From positions 338,429 through 402,428 of the forward strand of contig NZ_KE383817.1 of assembly GCF_000422305.1 (NCBI RefSeq): DNA of 64,000 bases, read 5' to 3'. Each line of letters starts with the position of its first letter. Position 1 is the stretch's first letter. Origin of the DNA: Luteimonas mephitis DSM 12574 (lineage in GTDB: Bacteria > Pseudomonadota > Gammaproteobacteria > Xanthomonadales > Xanthomonadaceae). The position numbers and the translations under genes were made by a program. Positions 22,714 to 32,224 of the stretch are shown piece after piece. Below the pieces are notes generated by a model, which searched no databases, was not told where the DNA came from, and saw only the letters and a program-made list of their open reading frames with translations.

Positions 22714-24378
22714 CTACCCCATCGGCAGCTTCAGCCCCTGCTCCTTCGCACAAGCCTTCGCAATCTCGTACCCCGCGTCGGCGTGCCGCATCACGCCGGT
22801 GCCGGGGTCGTTCCACAGCACGCGGGCGATGCGCCTGTCGGCGGCTTCGCTGCCGTCGCAGACGATCACGATGCCGCTGTGCTGCGAGTAGCCCATGCCC
22901 ACGCCGCCGCCGTGGTGCAGCGAGACCCAGGTCGCCCCACCGGCCACGTTGAGCATGGCGTTGAGCAGCGGCCAGTCGCTGACGGCGTCGCTGCCGTCCA
23001 TCATCGCTTCGGTTTCGCGGTTGGGCGAGGCGACCGAGCCGCTGTCGAGGTGGTCGCGGCCGATGACGACGGGGGCTTTCAGTTCGCCGTTGCGGACCAT
23101 CTCGTTGAACGCGAGGCCGAGCTTGTGGCGCTGGCCGAGGCCGACCCAGCAGATGCGCGCGGGCAGGCCCTGGAACTCGATGCGTTCGCGCGCCATGTCG
23201 AGCCAGTTGTGCAGGTGCTGGTCGTCGGGGATCAGTTCCTTGACCTTGGCATCGGTTTTGTAAATGTCCTCGGGGTCGCCGCTCAGCGCGACCCAGCGGA
23301 ACGGGCCGACACCGCGGCAGAACAGCGGGCGCACGTAGGCGGGGACGAAGCCGGGGAAGTCGAAGGCGTTCTTGCAGCCTTCGTCGAAGGCCATCTGGCG
23401 GATGTTGTTGCCGTAGTCGAAGGTCGGGATGCCCTGCTTCTCGAAGGCGAGCATCGCCTCGACGTGCACGCGCATGGACTGCTTGGCGGCGTCGCGGACT
23501 TTCTCGGGATGCTGCTTCTGTTCGGTAAGCCACTGTTCGACGGTCCAGCCGGCCGGCAGGTAGCCGTGCACGGGGTCGTGGGCGCTGGTCTGGTCGGTGA
23601 CGGCGTCGGGGCGCACGCCGCGCAGCACCAGCTGCGGCAGGATCTCCGCGGCGTTGCCGAGCAGGGCGATGGATTTCGCTTCGCCGGCTTTCGTGTACCT
23701 GTCGATGCGGGCGAGCGCGTCGTCCAGGTCGGTGGCCTGCTCGTCGACGTAGCGGGTGCGCAGGCGCATGTCGATGCACTTCTGCTGGCATTCGATGTTG
23801 AGGCTGCACGCGCCGGCCAGGCTCGCGGCCAGCGGCTGCGCGCCGCCCATGCCGCCCAGGCCCGCGGTGAGGATCCACTTGCCGGTGAGGCTGCCGCCGT
23901 AATGCTGGCGGCCCATCTCGACGAAGGTTTCGTAGGTGCCCTGCACGATGCCCTGGCTGCCGATGTAGATCCAGCTGCCGGCGGTCATCTGGCCGTACAT
24001 CATCAGGCCCTTTTTATCGAGCTCGTTGAAGTGCTCCCAGGTGGCCCAGTGCGGGACGAGGTTGGAGTTGGCGATCAGCACCCGCGGCGCGTCGGCGTGG
24101 GTGGGGAAGATGCCCACCGGCTTGCCCGACTGCACCAGCAGGGTTTCGTCGTCGTTGAGTTGCTTGAGCGATTCGAGGATCGCGTCATAGCAGTCCCAGT
24201 CGCGCGCGGCGCGGCCGATGCCGCCGTAGACGACGAGTTCGGCCGGGTTCTCGGCCACTTCGACGTCGAGGTTGTTCTGGATCATCCGGTACGGCGCTTC
24301 GGTGAGCCACGACTTGCAGCTGAGCTGGTCGCCGCGCGGTGCGCGGATCGTGCGCGAGGGATCGTGACGGGAAGGCAT
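22714..24378 (-). CDS. hutU: Urocanate hydratase
   Basis: 554 aa, ATG at 24378 with GGAGCC upstream; a longer frame starts at 24441 but adds a sequence absent from the family. It converts urocanate to imidazolonepropionate in histidine degradation and uses tightly bound NAD. Visible family landmarks: [35 protein letters not shown] near the N terminus, [25 protein letters not shown] around residue 175 (NAD-binding glycines), [24 protein letters not shown] and [19 protein letters not shown]. It stands apart from hutF/hutI at 32-35 kb, and hutH is not in the window. Confidence 0.97.
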   Translation of the reverse strand: MPSRHDPSRTIRAPRGDQLSCKSWLTEAPYRMIQNNLDVEVAENPAELVVYGGIGRAARDWDCYDAILESLKQLNDDETLLVQSGKPVGIFPTHADAPRVLIANSNLVPHWATWEHFNELDKKGLMMYGQMTAGSWIYIGSQGIVQGTYETFVEMGRQHYGGSLTGKWILTAGLGGMGGAQPLAASLAGACSLNIECQQKCIDMRLRTRYVDEQATDLDDALARIDRYTKAGEAKSIALLGNAAEILPQLVLRGVRPDAVTDQTSAHDPVHGYLPAGWTVEQWLTEQKQHPEKVRDAAKQSMRVHVEAMLAFEKQGIPTFDYGNNIRQMAFDEGCKNAFDFPGFVPAYVRPLFCRGVGPFRWVALSGDPEDIYKTDAKVKELIPDDQHLHNWLDMARERIEFQGLPARICWVGLGQRHKLGLAFNEMVRNGELKAPVVIGRDHLDSGSVASPNRETEAMMDGSDAVSDWPLLNAMLNVAGGATWVSLHHGGGVGMGYSQHSGIVIVCDGSEAADRRIARVLWNDPGTGVMRHADAGYEIAKACAKEQGLKLPMG

Positions 24379-24494
24379 GGCGGCTCCGTGGCAGTGGCAG
24401 GCGGCGATTATCCCACCTGTTGGATTCAGTGTCGGCGGCACGCACCTCGTGCAGCGAATACGCTGCGCACCTCTTTCCGGATCGGAGAACTGCC

Positions 24495-25343
24495 GTGCGT
24501 TCGACCCTGTTCCTGCTGCTGGCCATGCTGCTGGCCGTCGCGCCCGCTCGCGCCGCCGAGCCGGCGCCCCAATCCGGGACGCAACTGCGCCTGTATGCGC
24601 TGGACTGCGGCACGATCGAGTTCGATGACATGGGCATGTTCGCCGACGACGACAGCTACGCCGGGCAGCCGGGCACGCTGGTCGAACCGTGCTACCTGGT
24701 CCGGCACCCGAAGGGCACGCTGCTGTGGGATACCGGCCTGGGCGATGCGATCCATGCCCTGCCCGGCCACGTGCGCAGCGAGGACGGCGCCCGCTTCAAG
24801 GTGCCGGTGACGCTGCAGTCGCAGCTGCAGCGCATTGGAGTCGCGGCGGACGACATCGACTTCGTGGCGCTGTCGCACATGCATTTCGACCACACCGGCA
24901 ACCTGGCGCAGTTCCCCGCGGCCACCTGGCTGGTGGATCCGACCGAGCTGTCGTGGGCATCGGCCACGCCGACGCCAGCGCCCGTGGTCGCCGCGCACTT
25001 CAAGGATTTCCCGGCGCCGCAGGTGGCGATGCAGGGCGACCATGACGTGTTCGGCGACGGCAGCGTCCGCATCCTGCGCACGCCGGGGCACACGCCGGGG
25101 CATCGGGTGTTGCTGCTGCAGCTGCGCAACGCGGGGACGGTGATCCTGTCGGGCGACCTGTACCACTCGCGCAGCAACTTCGAGCAGGGCCGCATTCCGT
25201 CGTTCAACGTCGACCGCGCGGACACCATGGCTTCGTTCGACCGGGTGCGGCAGCTGCTGGCCACGCACCACGGCCGGCTGGTGATCCAGCACTGGCCGGA
25301 GGACCTCGCCGCGCTGCCCGCGTTTCCCGGCTTCCTCGACTGA
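24495..25343 (+). CDS. N-acyl homoserine lactonase-like metallo-beta-lactamase-fold protein, secreted
   Basis: 282 aa from a GTG at 24495 after GGAG. Signal peptide [19 protein letters not shown]. The metal-binding motif is complete: HMHFDHTGN (HxHxDH), [10 protein letters not shown] and [10 protein letters not shown], with a terminal HWPED and the YALDCGTI and [22 protein letters not shown] elements shared with quorum-quenching lactonases. A di-zinc hydrolase in the periplasm is expected; acyl-homoserine lactone as substrate follows the family annotation only. Divergent from hutU. Confidence 0.85.
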   Translation: MRSTLFLLLAMLLAVAPARAAEPAPQSGTQLRLYALDCGTIEFDDMGMFADDDSYAGQPGTLVEPCYLVRHPKGTLLWDTGLGDAIHALPGHVRSEDGARFKVPVTLQSQLQRIGVAADDIDFVALSHMHFDHTGNLAQFPAATWLVDPTELSWASATPTPAPVVAAHFKDFPAPQVAMQGDHDVFGDGSVRILRTPGHTPGHRVLLLQLRNAGTVILSGDLYHSRSNFEQGRIPSFNVDRADTMASFDRVRQLLATHHGRLVIQHWPEDLAALPAFPGFLD

Positions 25344-25481
25344 AGCCACCGCAGCGCTGCGCCGACCGCGGCGCGGCGCGACGGCATTGCCACGGCAGGA
25401 CCATCGTCACCCTGACCATCGGCAAGCGCTAACGCGCGGTACGCACGGCACACTGCGGCTCCCGCCTTCGGAAGCAACCCG

Positions 25482-26432
25482 ATGACCCGCTCGCTTGCCT
25501 GCCTTGTCCTGCTCGCCGCCCCCGCATTCGCCGCGATGGCTGGTGACGTGCAACCTGAGCCGCCGCTTCCGCCTGAGCCGCTGCCGGCGCGGATGCAGCA
25601 CCACCGGTTCTTCATCGATGCACAGGCGCCGTCGGGCCAGGTGCTGCATCTGTTCACCGACACCGGCGGCGGCATGAACCTCACCACCACCGGTGCGGAC
25701 AAACTCGGCATCGCGTACGAGGCGGAGCCGGGCGAGCAGCTCGCCGGCACCACGCCCTGGCCGCGCTACGCGGGCGCGGGGGTCCTGCCGCCGAAGTCCG
25801 CGCCGGACGCGACCCTGCCCATCGTGTCGCCGCAGCCGGGCCTGACGTTCGACGGCATGCTCGGCGCGCCGTGGTTCGGCGGCCGCGCCTGGGAGTGGGA
25901 TTACCGCGCCGGCACGCTGCGGCTGCTGCCCGACGGCGCATTGCCGGAGGCCGATCCGGCGCACGTGGTAAAGCTGGGTTTCCAGCGCGACGACGAGGGC
26001 AGGCACACCACGCACTTCCCGCGCATCGCCGCGCGCATCGACGGCGAGGAGCTGCAGTTCCTGTTCGACACCGGCGCGACGTTCCGCCTCGACGCAGCCG
26101 CGGCGGAGCGACTGGGCGATGCGTTGGTGCGCGAGCGCGCGGGCAACTTCATCACGATGGAGGTGATGCAGCGCTGGCGCGAGCGCCATCCCGACTGGCC
26201 GACGATCGACAAGGGCGACGCCGGGATGGCGATGATCCAGGTGCCCGCCGTCGAAGTGGCCGGTTACCGCACCGGGCCGGCGTGGTTCTCGGCGCGGCCG
26301 GATAAGGCCTTCCACGAGTACATGGCGCAGTGGATGGACATGCCTGTGGATGGCGCGCTGGGCGGCGAGACGTTCCGCAGTTTCCGGATCACGGTGGACT
26401 ATCCGGCGGAGACTGCGGTGTTCGAACAGTAG
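25482..26432 (+). CDS. Retropepsin-like aspartic protease, secreted
   Basis: 316 aa. Signal peptide TRSLACLVLLAAPAFAAMA. Two Asp-Thr-Gly triads, LHLFTDTGGGMNL at about residue 60 and LQFLFDTGATFRLDA at about 200, which would form the catalytic dyad of a single-chain pepsin-like enzyme. Segments FPRIAARIDG and LGGETFRSFRITVDY are also typical of the family. Substrate unknown; the signal peptide predicts periplasmic or outer location. Ends in a hairpin-containing gap before the convergent gene at 26533. Confidence 0.8.
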   Translation: MTRSLACLVLLAAPAFAAMAGDVQPEPPLPPEPLPARMQHHRFFIDAQAPSGQVLHLFTDTGGGMNLTTTGADKLGIAYEAEPGEQLAGTTPWPRYAGAGVLPPKSAPDATLPIVSPQPGLTFDGMLGAPWFGGRAWEWDYRAGTLRLLPDGALPEADPAHVVKLGFQRDDEGRHTTHFPRIAARIDGEELQFLFDTGATFRLDAAAAERLGDALVRERAGNFITMEVMQRWRERHPDWPTIDKGDAGMAMIQVPAVEVAGYRTGPAWFSARPDKAFHEYMAQWMDMPVDGALGGETFRSFRITVDYPAETAVFEQ

Positions 26433-26492
26433 CGGCGGCCCGTGCAGCCACGGCTGGCGCGCGCGGCGACGGCTTGGCTCGCCGATGACGAC

Positions 26493-26515
26493 GACGCCCG
26501 GCAGTACCGGGCGTC
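26493..26515. terminator. Hairpin between convergent genes, candidate terminator
   Basis: GACGCCCGG, loop CAGTA, CCGGGCGTC between the protease gene (plus) and the small secreted gene (minus). There is no T-run, so termination is uncertain. Confidence 0.45.
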
Positions 26516-26532
26516 GGTGATGCGGGCAAGGG

Positions 26533-26859
26533 TCAGTGGATCGCGGGGTCGAGCATCCGCAGCGCCTGGGCCACGTCGGTGGCACCGGTGCGTTCGATGT
26601 CCTCGCGGGTGTAGGCGCGACCGAAGGCGTTGGCGCATTCCTTCTCCGCCTTGCCGGTGCGTCGCGCCTTTGCGTTCTGGCTGGCGGTGATCATCGAACC
26701 GGTCTGGCGCAGGCAGTTGCGATCATTGACCGGCGCATCGCTGGCCTCGGTGCCGATGGCGGCGGCTCCCGGTTCGAGGCCCTGTTCGGCCGGCGCCGAT
26801 TGCGCGAAAGCGATGGACGCGAATCCACCGGCGATGAGGACGGCAAGCAGACGTTTCAT
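26533..26859 (-). CDS. Small secreted protein with a TonB-plug-like tail
   Basis: 108 aa. The ATG at 26859 follows GGAGGTGTGCC. Signal peptide MKRLLAVLIAGGFASIAFAQ. The last 30 residues, GRAYTREDIERTGATDVAQALRMLDPAIH, resemble the start of a TonB-receptor plug (I..TGA.....AL..L.P.I), and there is a CLRQTGSM element. It is not a receptor (too short). It might be a periplasmic partner or a remnant; function unknown. Confidence 0.7.
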   Translation of the reverse strand: MKRLLAVLIAGGFASIAFAQSAPAEQGLEPGAAAIGTEASDAPVNDRNCLRQTGSMITASQNAKARRTGKAEKECANAFGRAYTREDIERTGATDVAQALRMLDPAIH

Positions 26860-26966
26860 GGCACACCTCCGTGGGGTCGGGTGCGGGGCAGTGCAGCCCC
26901 GTTTACCCAACATACGCCCGCGGGGAAGCAGCCGTCGCAGGACGTGCCGGTGCATTCAGGGACGCG

Positions 26967-27539
26967 TCATGCCGTCGGCGCGACGGCGGCCGGGCACGCG
27001 CGCGGAGCCTGTGCGCGGAAGCGTTCCGCGGCCTCGGCATCGGCCGGCGCGCGGCCCGCTCCTTCGTCGAACAGCACCCGCCAGCGGCCGTCGGCATCGC
27101 GGATCCAGACCGAATGGTAGGTGCCGATGGCGTAGCGCTGCGCGGGCGGGCGGTCCGGCCATTCGAACAGCGCCGGGCCGCTCGACCAGGCGACGTCGGG
27201 CGCGGCGCCGATGGTGACGCGAGCCGGATACCACGACAGCCGCACGCCCTTGCCTTCGATCAGTCCGCTCCACTCGGCGACGATCGCGGCGCGCCCTCGC
27301 AGTGGCGCGGCCTGGCCGGCGCCGAAGGCCGCGCCGGAATGGACGAACCCGGCAAACGCGGCGGCGTCGTGCTCCGCCACCGAGCGCGCGAAGCCCAGTT
27401 CGCGCTCCCAGACCTCGCATTCGCTGGCCGACAGCGCCATCGCGGGCTCGGGCGGCGGCGGTTCGCCGGCGCAGGCCAGCAGGGGCGCCAGGCAGGCGAG
27501 CGTGGCAAGCAGGCGCGACGACTTCGGCATGTGCGTCAT
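26967..27539 (-). CDS. SnoaL/DUF4440-like lipoprotein
   Basis: 190 aa from ATG at 27539 with GGGGAACGTC upstream. Signal MTHMPKSSRLLATLACLAPLLAC with a lipobox at Cys23. The mature domain WERELGFARSVAEHDAAAFAGFVHSGAAFGAG...LRGRAAIVAEWSGLIEGKGVRLSWYPARVTIGAAPDVAWSSGPALFEW has the shape of the NTF2/DUF4440 cone fold, with a C-terminal WIRDADGRWRVLFDEGAGR motif. Some members are ligand-binding, others enzymes. Role unknown. Confidence 0.7.
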   Translation of the reverse strand: MTHMPKSSRLLATLACLAPLLACAGEPPPPEPAMALSASECEVWERELGFARSVAEHDAAAFAGFVHSGAAFGAGQAAPLRGRAAIVAEWSGLIEGKGVRLSWYPARVTIGAAPDVAWSSGPALFEWPDRPPAQRYAIGTYHSVWIRDADGRWRVLFDEGAGRAPADAEAAERFRAQAPRACPAAVAPTA

Positions 27540-27652
27540 GGACGTTCCCCGGCTGGTTTTGGCGCGAGTGTGTGCGCGCCGCGCGGCGTGGGCATGTGCC
27601 TGATGGCACGGCTCGCGGGCAGCTGTCATCGAATGGCAGTTATCCTGTCGCG

Positions 27653-28915
27653 ATGCCCAGGATCCGACGTCTACTCGCCCCCCTCCTCGCCTTTGTCCTT
27701 GCCTGCACGCTTGCCGCGTGCGTGTCCACGCCGCCGTCCGCGCCACCCGCCGCCACGGCGGCGCGCGCGCCGGTGCTGCTGGTGTCGATCGACGGCTTCC
27801 GCGCCGACTACCTGGACGCCGGCCTGGCGCCGAACCTGTCGCGCATCGCCAGCGAGGGCGTCCGCGCGCATTGGATGAATCCCTCCTACCCATCGCTCAC
27901 CTTCCCCAACCACTACAGCATCGTCACCGGGCTGCGTCCCGACCACCACGGCATCGTCCACAACCGGATGCACGATGCGGCGCTCGGCGATTTCTCGCTG
28001 TCCGACCGCGAGGCCGTGGGCGACCGCCGCTGGTGGGGCGGCAAACCGATCTGGGTCACCGCGCAGGAGGCGGGGCTGCGCAGCGCGACGATGTTCTGGC
28101 CGGGCAGCGAGGCGGCGATCGGCGGCGTGCAGCCGACGCAGTGGCGGCCGTTCGACAAGGAGGTCGGCTCGGATGCGCGCGTGGACCAGGTGCTGGCATG
28201 GCTGGACGCGCCGCCGTCGACGCGGCCGGCGCTCGTCACGCTGTACTTCGACATCGTCGACACGGCCGGTCACCACGATGGCCCCGATTCGCCGCAGGCA
28301 CGCGCGGCGCTTGCCGAGGTGGACGCGGCACTTGGGCGCCTGCGCGCCGGGCTGGTCGCGCGCGGGCTGCTCGACAGCGTGGACCTGGTGATCGTGTCCG
28401 ACCACGGCATGGCGACGGTCCTGCCGGGGCACGTGGTGGCGCTGGAGGACATGGTGACGATGGCCGAGGCGAAGGTGGTGTCGGCCGGCCAGGTGGTCGG
28501 GATCGCGCCGAACCCCGGCTTCGAGGCGGCGGTGGAAGCGAAACTGCTCGGCGCGCATGAGCGCTACGACTGCTGGCGCAAGGGCGAGCTGCCGGCGCGC
28601 TGGCATTACGGCACGCATCCGCGCATCCCGCCGATCGTCTGCCAGATGCACGAGGGCTGGGACGCGCTGCCGCGCGAGTACATCGCCAGGCGACCGGACC
28701 ATGCGCGCGGCTCGCACGGCTACGACCTGGCGCTGCCGTCGATGCGCGCGCTGTTCGTCGCACGCGGGCCGGCGTTCCGGCAGGGCGCGGAGATCCCCGC
28801 GTTCGACAACGTCGACGTGTATCCGCTGCTGGCGCGGCTGCTGGGGATTGCCCCGGCGCCGAACGACGGCAACATCGCGCCGCTGCTGCCGGCACTGCGC
28901 GAAGCCGCGCCGTAG
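27653..28915 (+). CDS. Ectonucleotide pyrophosphatase/phosphodiesterase (NPP-type), lipoprotein
   Basis: 420 aa. Lipobox LAAC at about residue 23, so it should be anchored in the membrane. Alkaline-phosphatase superfamily metal sites are all visible: VSIDGFRADYLDAG (Asp), SLTFPNHYSIVTGLRP with the catalytic Thr, YFDIVDTAGHHDGPDS (Asp, His), VSDHGMATV (Asp-His) and HARGSHGYDLALPSM (His). Xanthomonas NPP is the classic bacterial member of this group, which hydrolyses nucleotide pyrophosphate or phosphodiester bonds with two zinc ions. Start ATG at 27653. Confidence 0.93.
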   Translation: MPRIRRLLAPLLAFVLACTLAACVSTPPSAPPAATAARAPVLLVSIDGFRADYLDAGLAPNLSRIASEGVRAHWMNPSYPSLTFPNHYSIVTGLRPDHHGIVHNRMHDAALGDFSLSDREAVGDRRWWGGKPIWVTAQEAGLRSATMFWPGSEAAIGGVQPTQWRPFDKEVGSDARVDQVLAWLDAPPSTRPALVTLYFDIVDTAGHHDGPDSPQARAALAEVDAALGRLRAGLVARGLLDSVDLVIVSDHGMATVLPGHVVALEDMVTMAEAKVVSAGQVVGIAPNPGFEAAVEAKLLGAHERYDCWRKGELPARWHYGTHPRIPPIVCQMHEGWDALPREYIARRPDHARGSHGYDLALPSMRALFVARGPAFRQGAEIPAFDNVDVYPLLARLLGIAPAPNDGNIAPLLPALREAAP

Positions 28916-29024
28916 ATCGGGGCTACGTCCTCGACTGACCGGATATCCCCGGCAATCAAAGATCAAGCGCCATCGGGCGCGCGGGTCCGACCTGCGGACG
29001 TTGCGAGGTCCGTCGGCTTCATAG

Positions 29025-29044
29025 GTCGGGGTTGCATCCCCGAC
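29025..29044. repeat. Short dispersed hairpin
   Basis: GTCGGGGTTGCATCCCCGAC forms a 7-bp stem with a 6-base loop between the NPP gene and the Ada/AlkA gene. This motif is recurrent in genomes of this family; I saw no other perfect copy in the window. Confidence 0.4.
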
Positions 29045-29132
29045 GCACCCCTGGTCCTGCAGTCAGGCGGTCGCGGCATCGATGTCCGAATCCGGCGAGT
29101 CCGTGCGCCGGTGCGGTGCTAGCCTGCAGCGC

Positions 29133-30758
29133 ATGCCCTCGCCAGAATCCACCGCCCTGCCCCCTCGCCGCGTCTGCGAGCAGGCGCGGCTGAGCCGCGA
29201 TCCGCGCTTCGACGGGCTGTTCTTCATCGCCGTGACCAGCACGCGCATCTACTGCCGGCCGGTGTGCCCGGTGCATCCGCCGAAACCTTCCAACATCACC
29301 TACTACCGCAACGCGGCCGCAGCCGAAGCGGCGGGATTCCGGCCTTGCCTGCGCTGCCGGCCGGAGCTGTCGCCATCCGACGGCGCGTGGCGGCGCGGTG
29401 ACGCGGCGGTGTCGCGTGCGTTGAAGCTGATCGAGCAGGGTGCGCTGGCCGGGCAGCCGGTGTCGGCGCTCGCGCAACGCGTGAACCTCGGCGAGCGACA
29501 GCTGCGGCGGCTGTTCGTCGAGCGCCTCGGCGCGTCGCCGGTCGGCGTGCACGGCACGCGGCGCCTGCTGTTCGCCAAGCAGTTGCTGACCGAGACCGCG
29601 CTGCCGATCACCGATGTCGCGCTCGCCGCCGGCTTCGGCAGCCTGCGCAGGTTCAACGCCACGTTCAAGGACGCCTACCGGATAGCGCCGCGCGACCTGC
29701 GCCGCCGCCCGGCCGCGGCGAGCGACGCGCAGCACGCCGGTGCACTGACGCTGCGGCTGGGCTATCGCCCGCCTTACGACTTCGAGTCGATGCTGGGCTT
29801 CCTGCGCGGGCGCGCGCTGCCGGGCGTGGAGCACGTGGACGACCACGGCTACGCGCGGGTGGTTGCCGGCGACGGCCCCGGTACAGCGCCGGGCTGGCTG
29901 CGGGTGGGCCCGTGGCCCGGCAGCGAACATGCGCTGAAGCTGGAACTGCACGCACCGCTGGCACCGCGCCTGTTCGACATCGTCGGCCGGCTGCGGCGGA
30001 TGTTCGACCTCGACGCCGATCCGCGCGCGATTGCGATGGCGCTGTCGGCCGATCCCCGGCTCAGGCCGCTGCTGCGCAAGCGCCCGGGACTGCGATTGCC
30101 CAGCGGCTGGGACGGGTTCGAGATCGCGGTGCGGGCGATCCTCGGCCAGCAGGTGAGCGTGGCCGCTGCGCGCACGTTCGCCGCGCGCATCGCGCAGCGC
30201 TTCGGCACGCCGCTGCCGGCCGAACACGCGGCGCACGGCCTGGCGCACCTGTTCCCGACGCCCGCGGCGCTGGCCGATGCGGACCTGGCCGACATCGGCA
30301 TCACCCGCACGCGCGCCGAAACGGTACGCACGATCGCGCGTGCGCTGCTCGACGGGCGCGTGGATTTCCGCGTCGAGCGCACGCTCGACGATTTCGTCGC
30401 GCACTGGACCGCCCTGCCCGGCATCGGCCCGTGGACGGCGCACTACATCGCGCTGCGCGCGCTCGGGCATCCCGACGCGTTTCCCGCCGACGACCTGGTG
30501 CTGCAGAAGGCGGTGCCGCTGGACGGTTCGCGCATGACCGCGAAAGCGCTCACCCTGCGCGCCGAGGCATGGCGGCCGTGGCGCGGCTACGCGACGCTGC
30601 AGCTGTGGCGTGATGCGATGGCGGCCCCGGTCGCCGCCACGGCAAAGCGCACGCCGGTGTCGAAGCGCGGCGGCCCCGTGCCTGCGGCATCGCAGCGCCT
30701 GCCTGCGCGCTGCGATGGCTCCCTGCGACGCACCCGGACCGGAAGGACGAATCCGTGA
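29133..30758 (+). CDS. Ada N-domain/AraC HTH/AlkA fusion DNA-repair protein
   Basis: 541 aa, ATG at 29133. Three domains in order: an Ada-type zinc/methyl acceptor domain (YCRPVCPVHPP and FRPCLRCRPE, four Cys), an AraC-type HTH (LAQRVNLGERQLRRLFVERLG and AAGFGSLRRFNATFKDAY) and an AlkA glycosylase (ILGQQVSVAAARTFAARIAQR, LPGIGPWTAHYIALR with the catalytic Asp in FPADDLVL). It probably senses methylphosphotriester damage through its first domain, and removes alkylated bases through the last. The stop overlaps the ogt start by four bases. Confidence 0.93.
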   Translation: MPSPESTALPPRRVCEQARLSRDPRFDGLFFIAVTSTRIYCRPVCPVHPPKPSNITYYRNAAAAEAAGFRPCLRCRPELSPSDGAWRRGDAAVSRALKLIEQGALAGQPVSALAQRVNLGERQLRRLFVERLGASPVGVHGTRRLLFAKQLLTETALPITDVALAAGFGSLRRFNATFKDAYRIAPRDLRRRPAAASDAQHAGALTLRLGYRPPYDFESMLGFLRGRALPGVEHVDDHGYARVVAGDGPGTAPGWLRVGPWPGSEHALKLELHAPLAPRLFDIVGRLRRMFDLDADPRAIAMALSADPRLRPLLRKRPGLRLPSGWDGFEIAVRAILGQQVSVAAARTFAARIAQRFGTPLPAEHAAHGLAHLFPTPAALADADLADIGITRTRAETVRTIARALLDGRVDFRVERTLDDFVAHWTALPGIGPWTAHYIALRALGHPDAFPADDLVLQKAVPLDGSRMTAKALTLRAEAWRPWRGYATLQLWRDAMAAPVAATAKRTPVSKRGGPVPAASQRLPARCDGSLRRTRTGRTNP

Positions 30759-31255
30759 ACCTCGTTGCGAAGCAGGTCCCCAGTCCGGTCGGGCCGCTGC
30801 TGCTGGGCGCGGACGAGGACTCCCTGCGCCTGATCTGGTTCAGCACGCCGCGTCATCCGCTGCCGCGCAGCGTGGTGCTCGAACACGGCGACAACGCGGT
30901 GCTGCGCGAAACCAGCGCGCAGCTCGACGCCTATTTCAGCGGCGCGCTGCGGGCGTTCGACCTGCCGCTGCAGCCGGTCGGCACGCCGTTCCAGCGCGAG
31001 GTGTGGTCGACGCTCGCACGGATCCCCTACGGGCAGACCTGGAGCTATGGCGACATCGCGCGCCGCATCGGCAAGCCGCAGGCGGTGCGCGCGGTGGGCG
31101 CGGCGAACGGGCGCAACCCGATCCCGATCGTGCTGCCCTGCCACCGCGTGATCGGCGCCGACGGGTCGCTGACCGGCTTCGGCGGCGGGTTGCCGACCAA
31201 GCAGTTCCTGCTCACGCTGGAAGGCGCGTTGCCGGGCGGAGACTTGTTCGCATGA
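30755..31255 (+). CDS. ogt: Methylated-DNA--protein-cysteine methyltransferase
   Basis: 166 aa, GTG start at 30755 inside the TGA of the previous gene (GTGA overlap). The active-site motif IVLPCHRVIGADG carries the methyl-accepting Cys, preceded by IPYGQTWSYGDIARRIGKPQAVRAVGAANGRNPI, the standard DNA-binding helix-turn-helix of MGMT/Ogt. It repairs O6-methylguanine by suicide transfer. Together with the Ada-N/HTH/AlkA protein the pair has all activities of E. coli Ada and AlkA split in a new way between two proteins. Confidence 0.95.
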   Translation: MNLVAKQVPSPVGPLLLGADEDSLRLIWFSTPRHPLPRSVVLEHGDNAVLRETSAQLDAYFSGALRAFDLPLQPVGTPFQREVWSTLARIPYGQTWSYGDIARRIGKPQAVRAVGAANGRNPIPIVLPCHRVIGADGSLTGFGGGLPTKQFLLTLEGALPGGDLFA

Positions 31256-31301
31256 ACCGGAGTTGCCACCGCCGCACGACAACATCACAACGGAGCGACC
31301 C

Positions 31302-32099
31302 ATGACACTTTCACCCCACGCCCAGTTCGTCGCGCTCCACGACACCGACGTGCCACTGATGCTGCCCAACGCCTGGGATGCCGCCAGCGCGCGCCTGTGG
31401 CAGGAGGCCGGTGCGACGGCGATCGCCACCAGCAGCGCGGCGGTTGCCTGGGCACTGGGCCATGCGGACGGCGGTCGCCTGCCGCGCGAGGAACTGCTCG
31501 CTTCGCTGCGCGGCATCCTGCGCGTGGTGTCGGTGCCGGTCACCGTGGATGCCGAGGACGGCTATAGCGACGATCCGCGCGCGGTGGCGGGGTTGATGCG
31601 CGAAATCGTCGCCGCCGGCGCGATTGGCGTGAACCTCGAGGACGGTGGCGACCCGCCGACGCTGCTGGTCGACAAGATCCGTGCGATCCGCGAGACCGAC
31701 GGCGCCGCGCCGCTGTTCGTCAACGCGCGCACCGACGTGTACCTGCGCGGGATGGCCAGCGGCGACGATGCGATTGCGACGACGGTCGAACGGCTCGTTG
31801 CCTATCGCGACGCCGGCGCCGATGGTGGCTTCGTGCCGGGGCTGGCCTCGGCGGAGGATGCGGCGAAGATCGTCGCCGCGGTGCCGGGCCTTGCGATCAA
31901 CGTGATGGCGATGCCGGGGCTGGCCCCGGTGGACGCGCTGGCGCAGGCAGGCGTGAGGCGGATCAGCGCGGGCCCCGCGTTTTTCAAGCATGCCTACGGC
32001 ACCGCGGAAGCCTCGGTGAGGGCGTGGCTTGGCGGCGATTTCGCGCCGGCATCGGCCAATGCGCTCGACTATGCGCGTTTGAACGCGCTGTTCCCGTAG
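31302..32099 (+). CDS. Isocitrate lyase/PEP mutase superfamily protein
   Basis: 265 aa, ATG at 31302 after GGAG. Family landmarks: LPNAWDAASARLWQEAGATAIATSSAAVAWALGHADG, PVTVDAEDGYSD (the Asp-x-Glu-x-Gly magnesium site), GAIGVNLEDG, PLFVNARTDVYL and LAINVMAMPGLAP. Members cleave or rearrange C-C or C-P bonds of small acids. The loop lacks the KKCGH signature of isocitrate lyase, so it is one of the uncharacterised short forms. Possible cotranscription with ogt, 46 bases upstream. Confidence 0.85.
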   Translation: MTLSPHAQFVALHDTDVPLMLPNAWDAASARLWQEAGATAIATSSAAVAWALGHADGGRLPREELLASLRGILRVVSVPVTVDAEDGYSDDPRAVAGLMREIVAAGAIGVNLEDGGDPPTLLVDKIRAIRETDGAAPLFVNARTDVYLRGMASGDDAIATTVERLVAYRDAGADGGFVPGLASAEDAAKIVAAVPGLAINVMAMPGLAPVDALAQAGVRRISAGPAFFKHAYGTAEASVRAWLGGDFAPASANALDYARLNALFP

Positions 32100-32141
32100 G
32101 CCGGGCGAACGCAGCGCCGGGAACGGTTCGCAAACCCGCAT

Positions 32142-32206
32142 GAGCGCCCCATGGGCGCGATGCCGTGAGCACGTGCGCGGAGATCGATCGCGCCCATGGG
32201 GCGCTC
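32142..32206. terminator. 19-bp perfect inverted repeat between convergent genes
   Basis: Arms GAGCGCCCCATGGGCGCGA (32142-32160) and its exact complement (32188-32206) with a 27-base loop. It separates the PEP mutase-like gene from convergent hutF and could act as a bidirectional terminator or be a REPIN-type repeat. There is no T-run. Confidence 0.6.
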
Positions 32207-32224
32207 CTGCGCAGATGATGCCGG

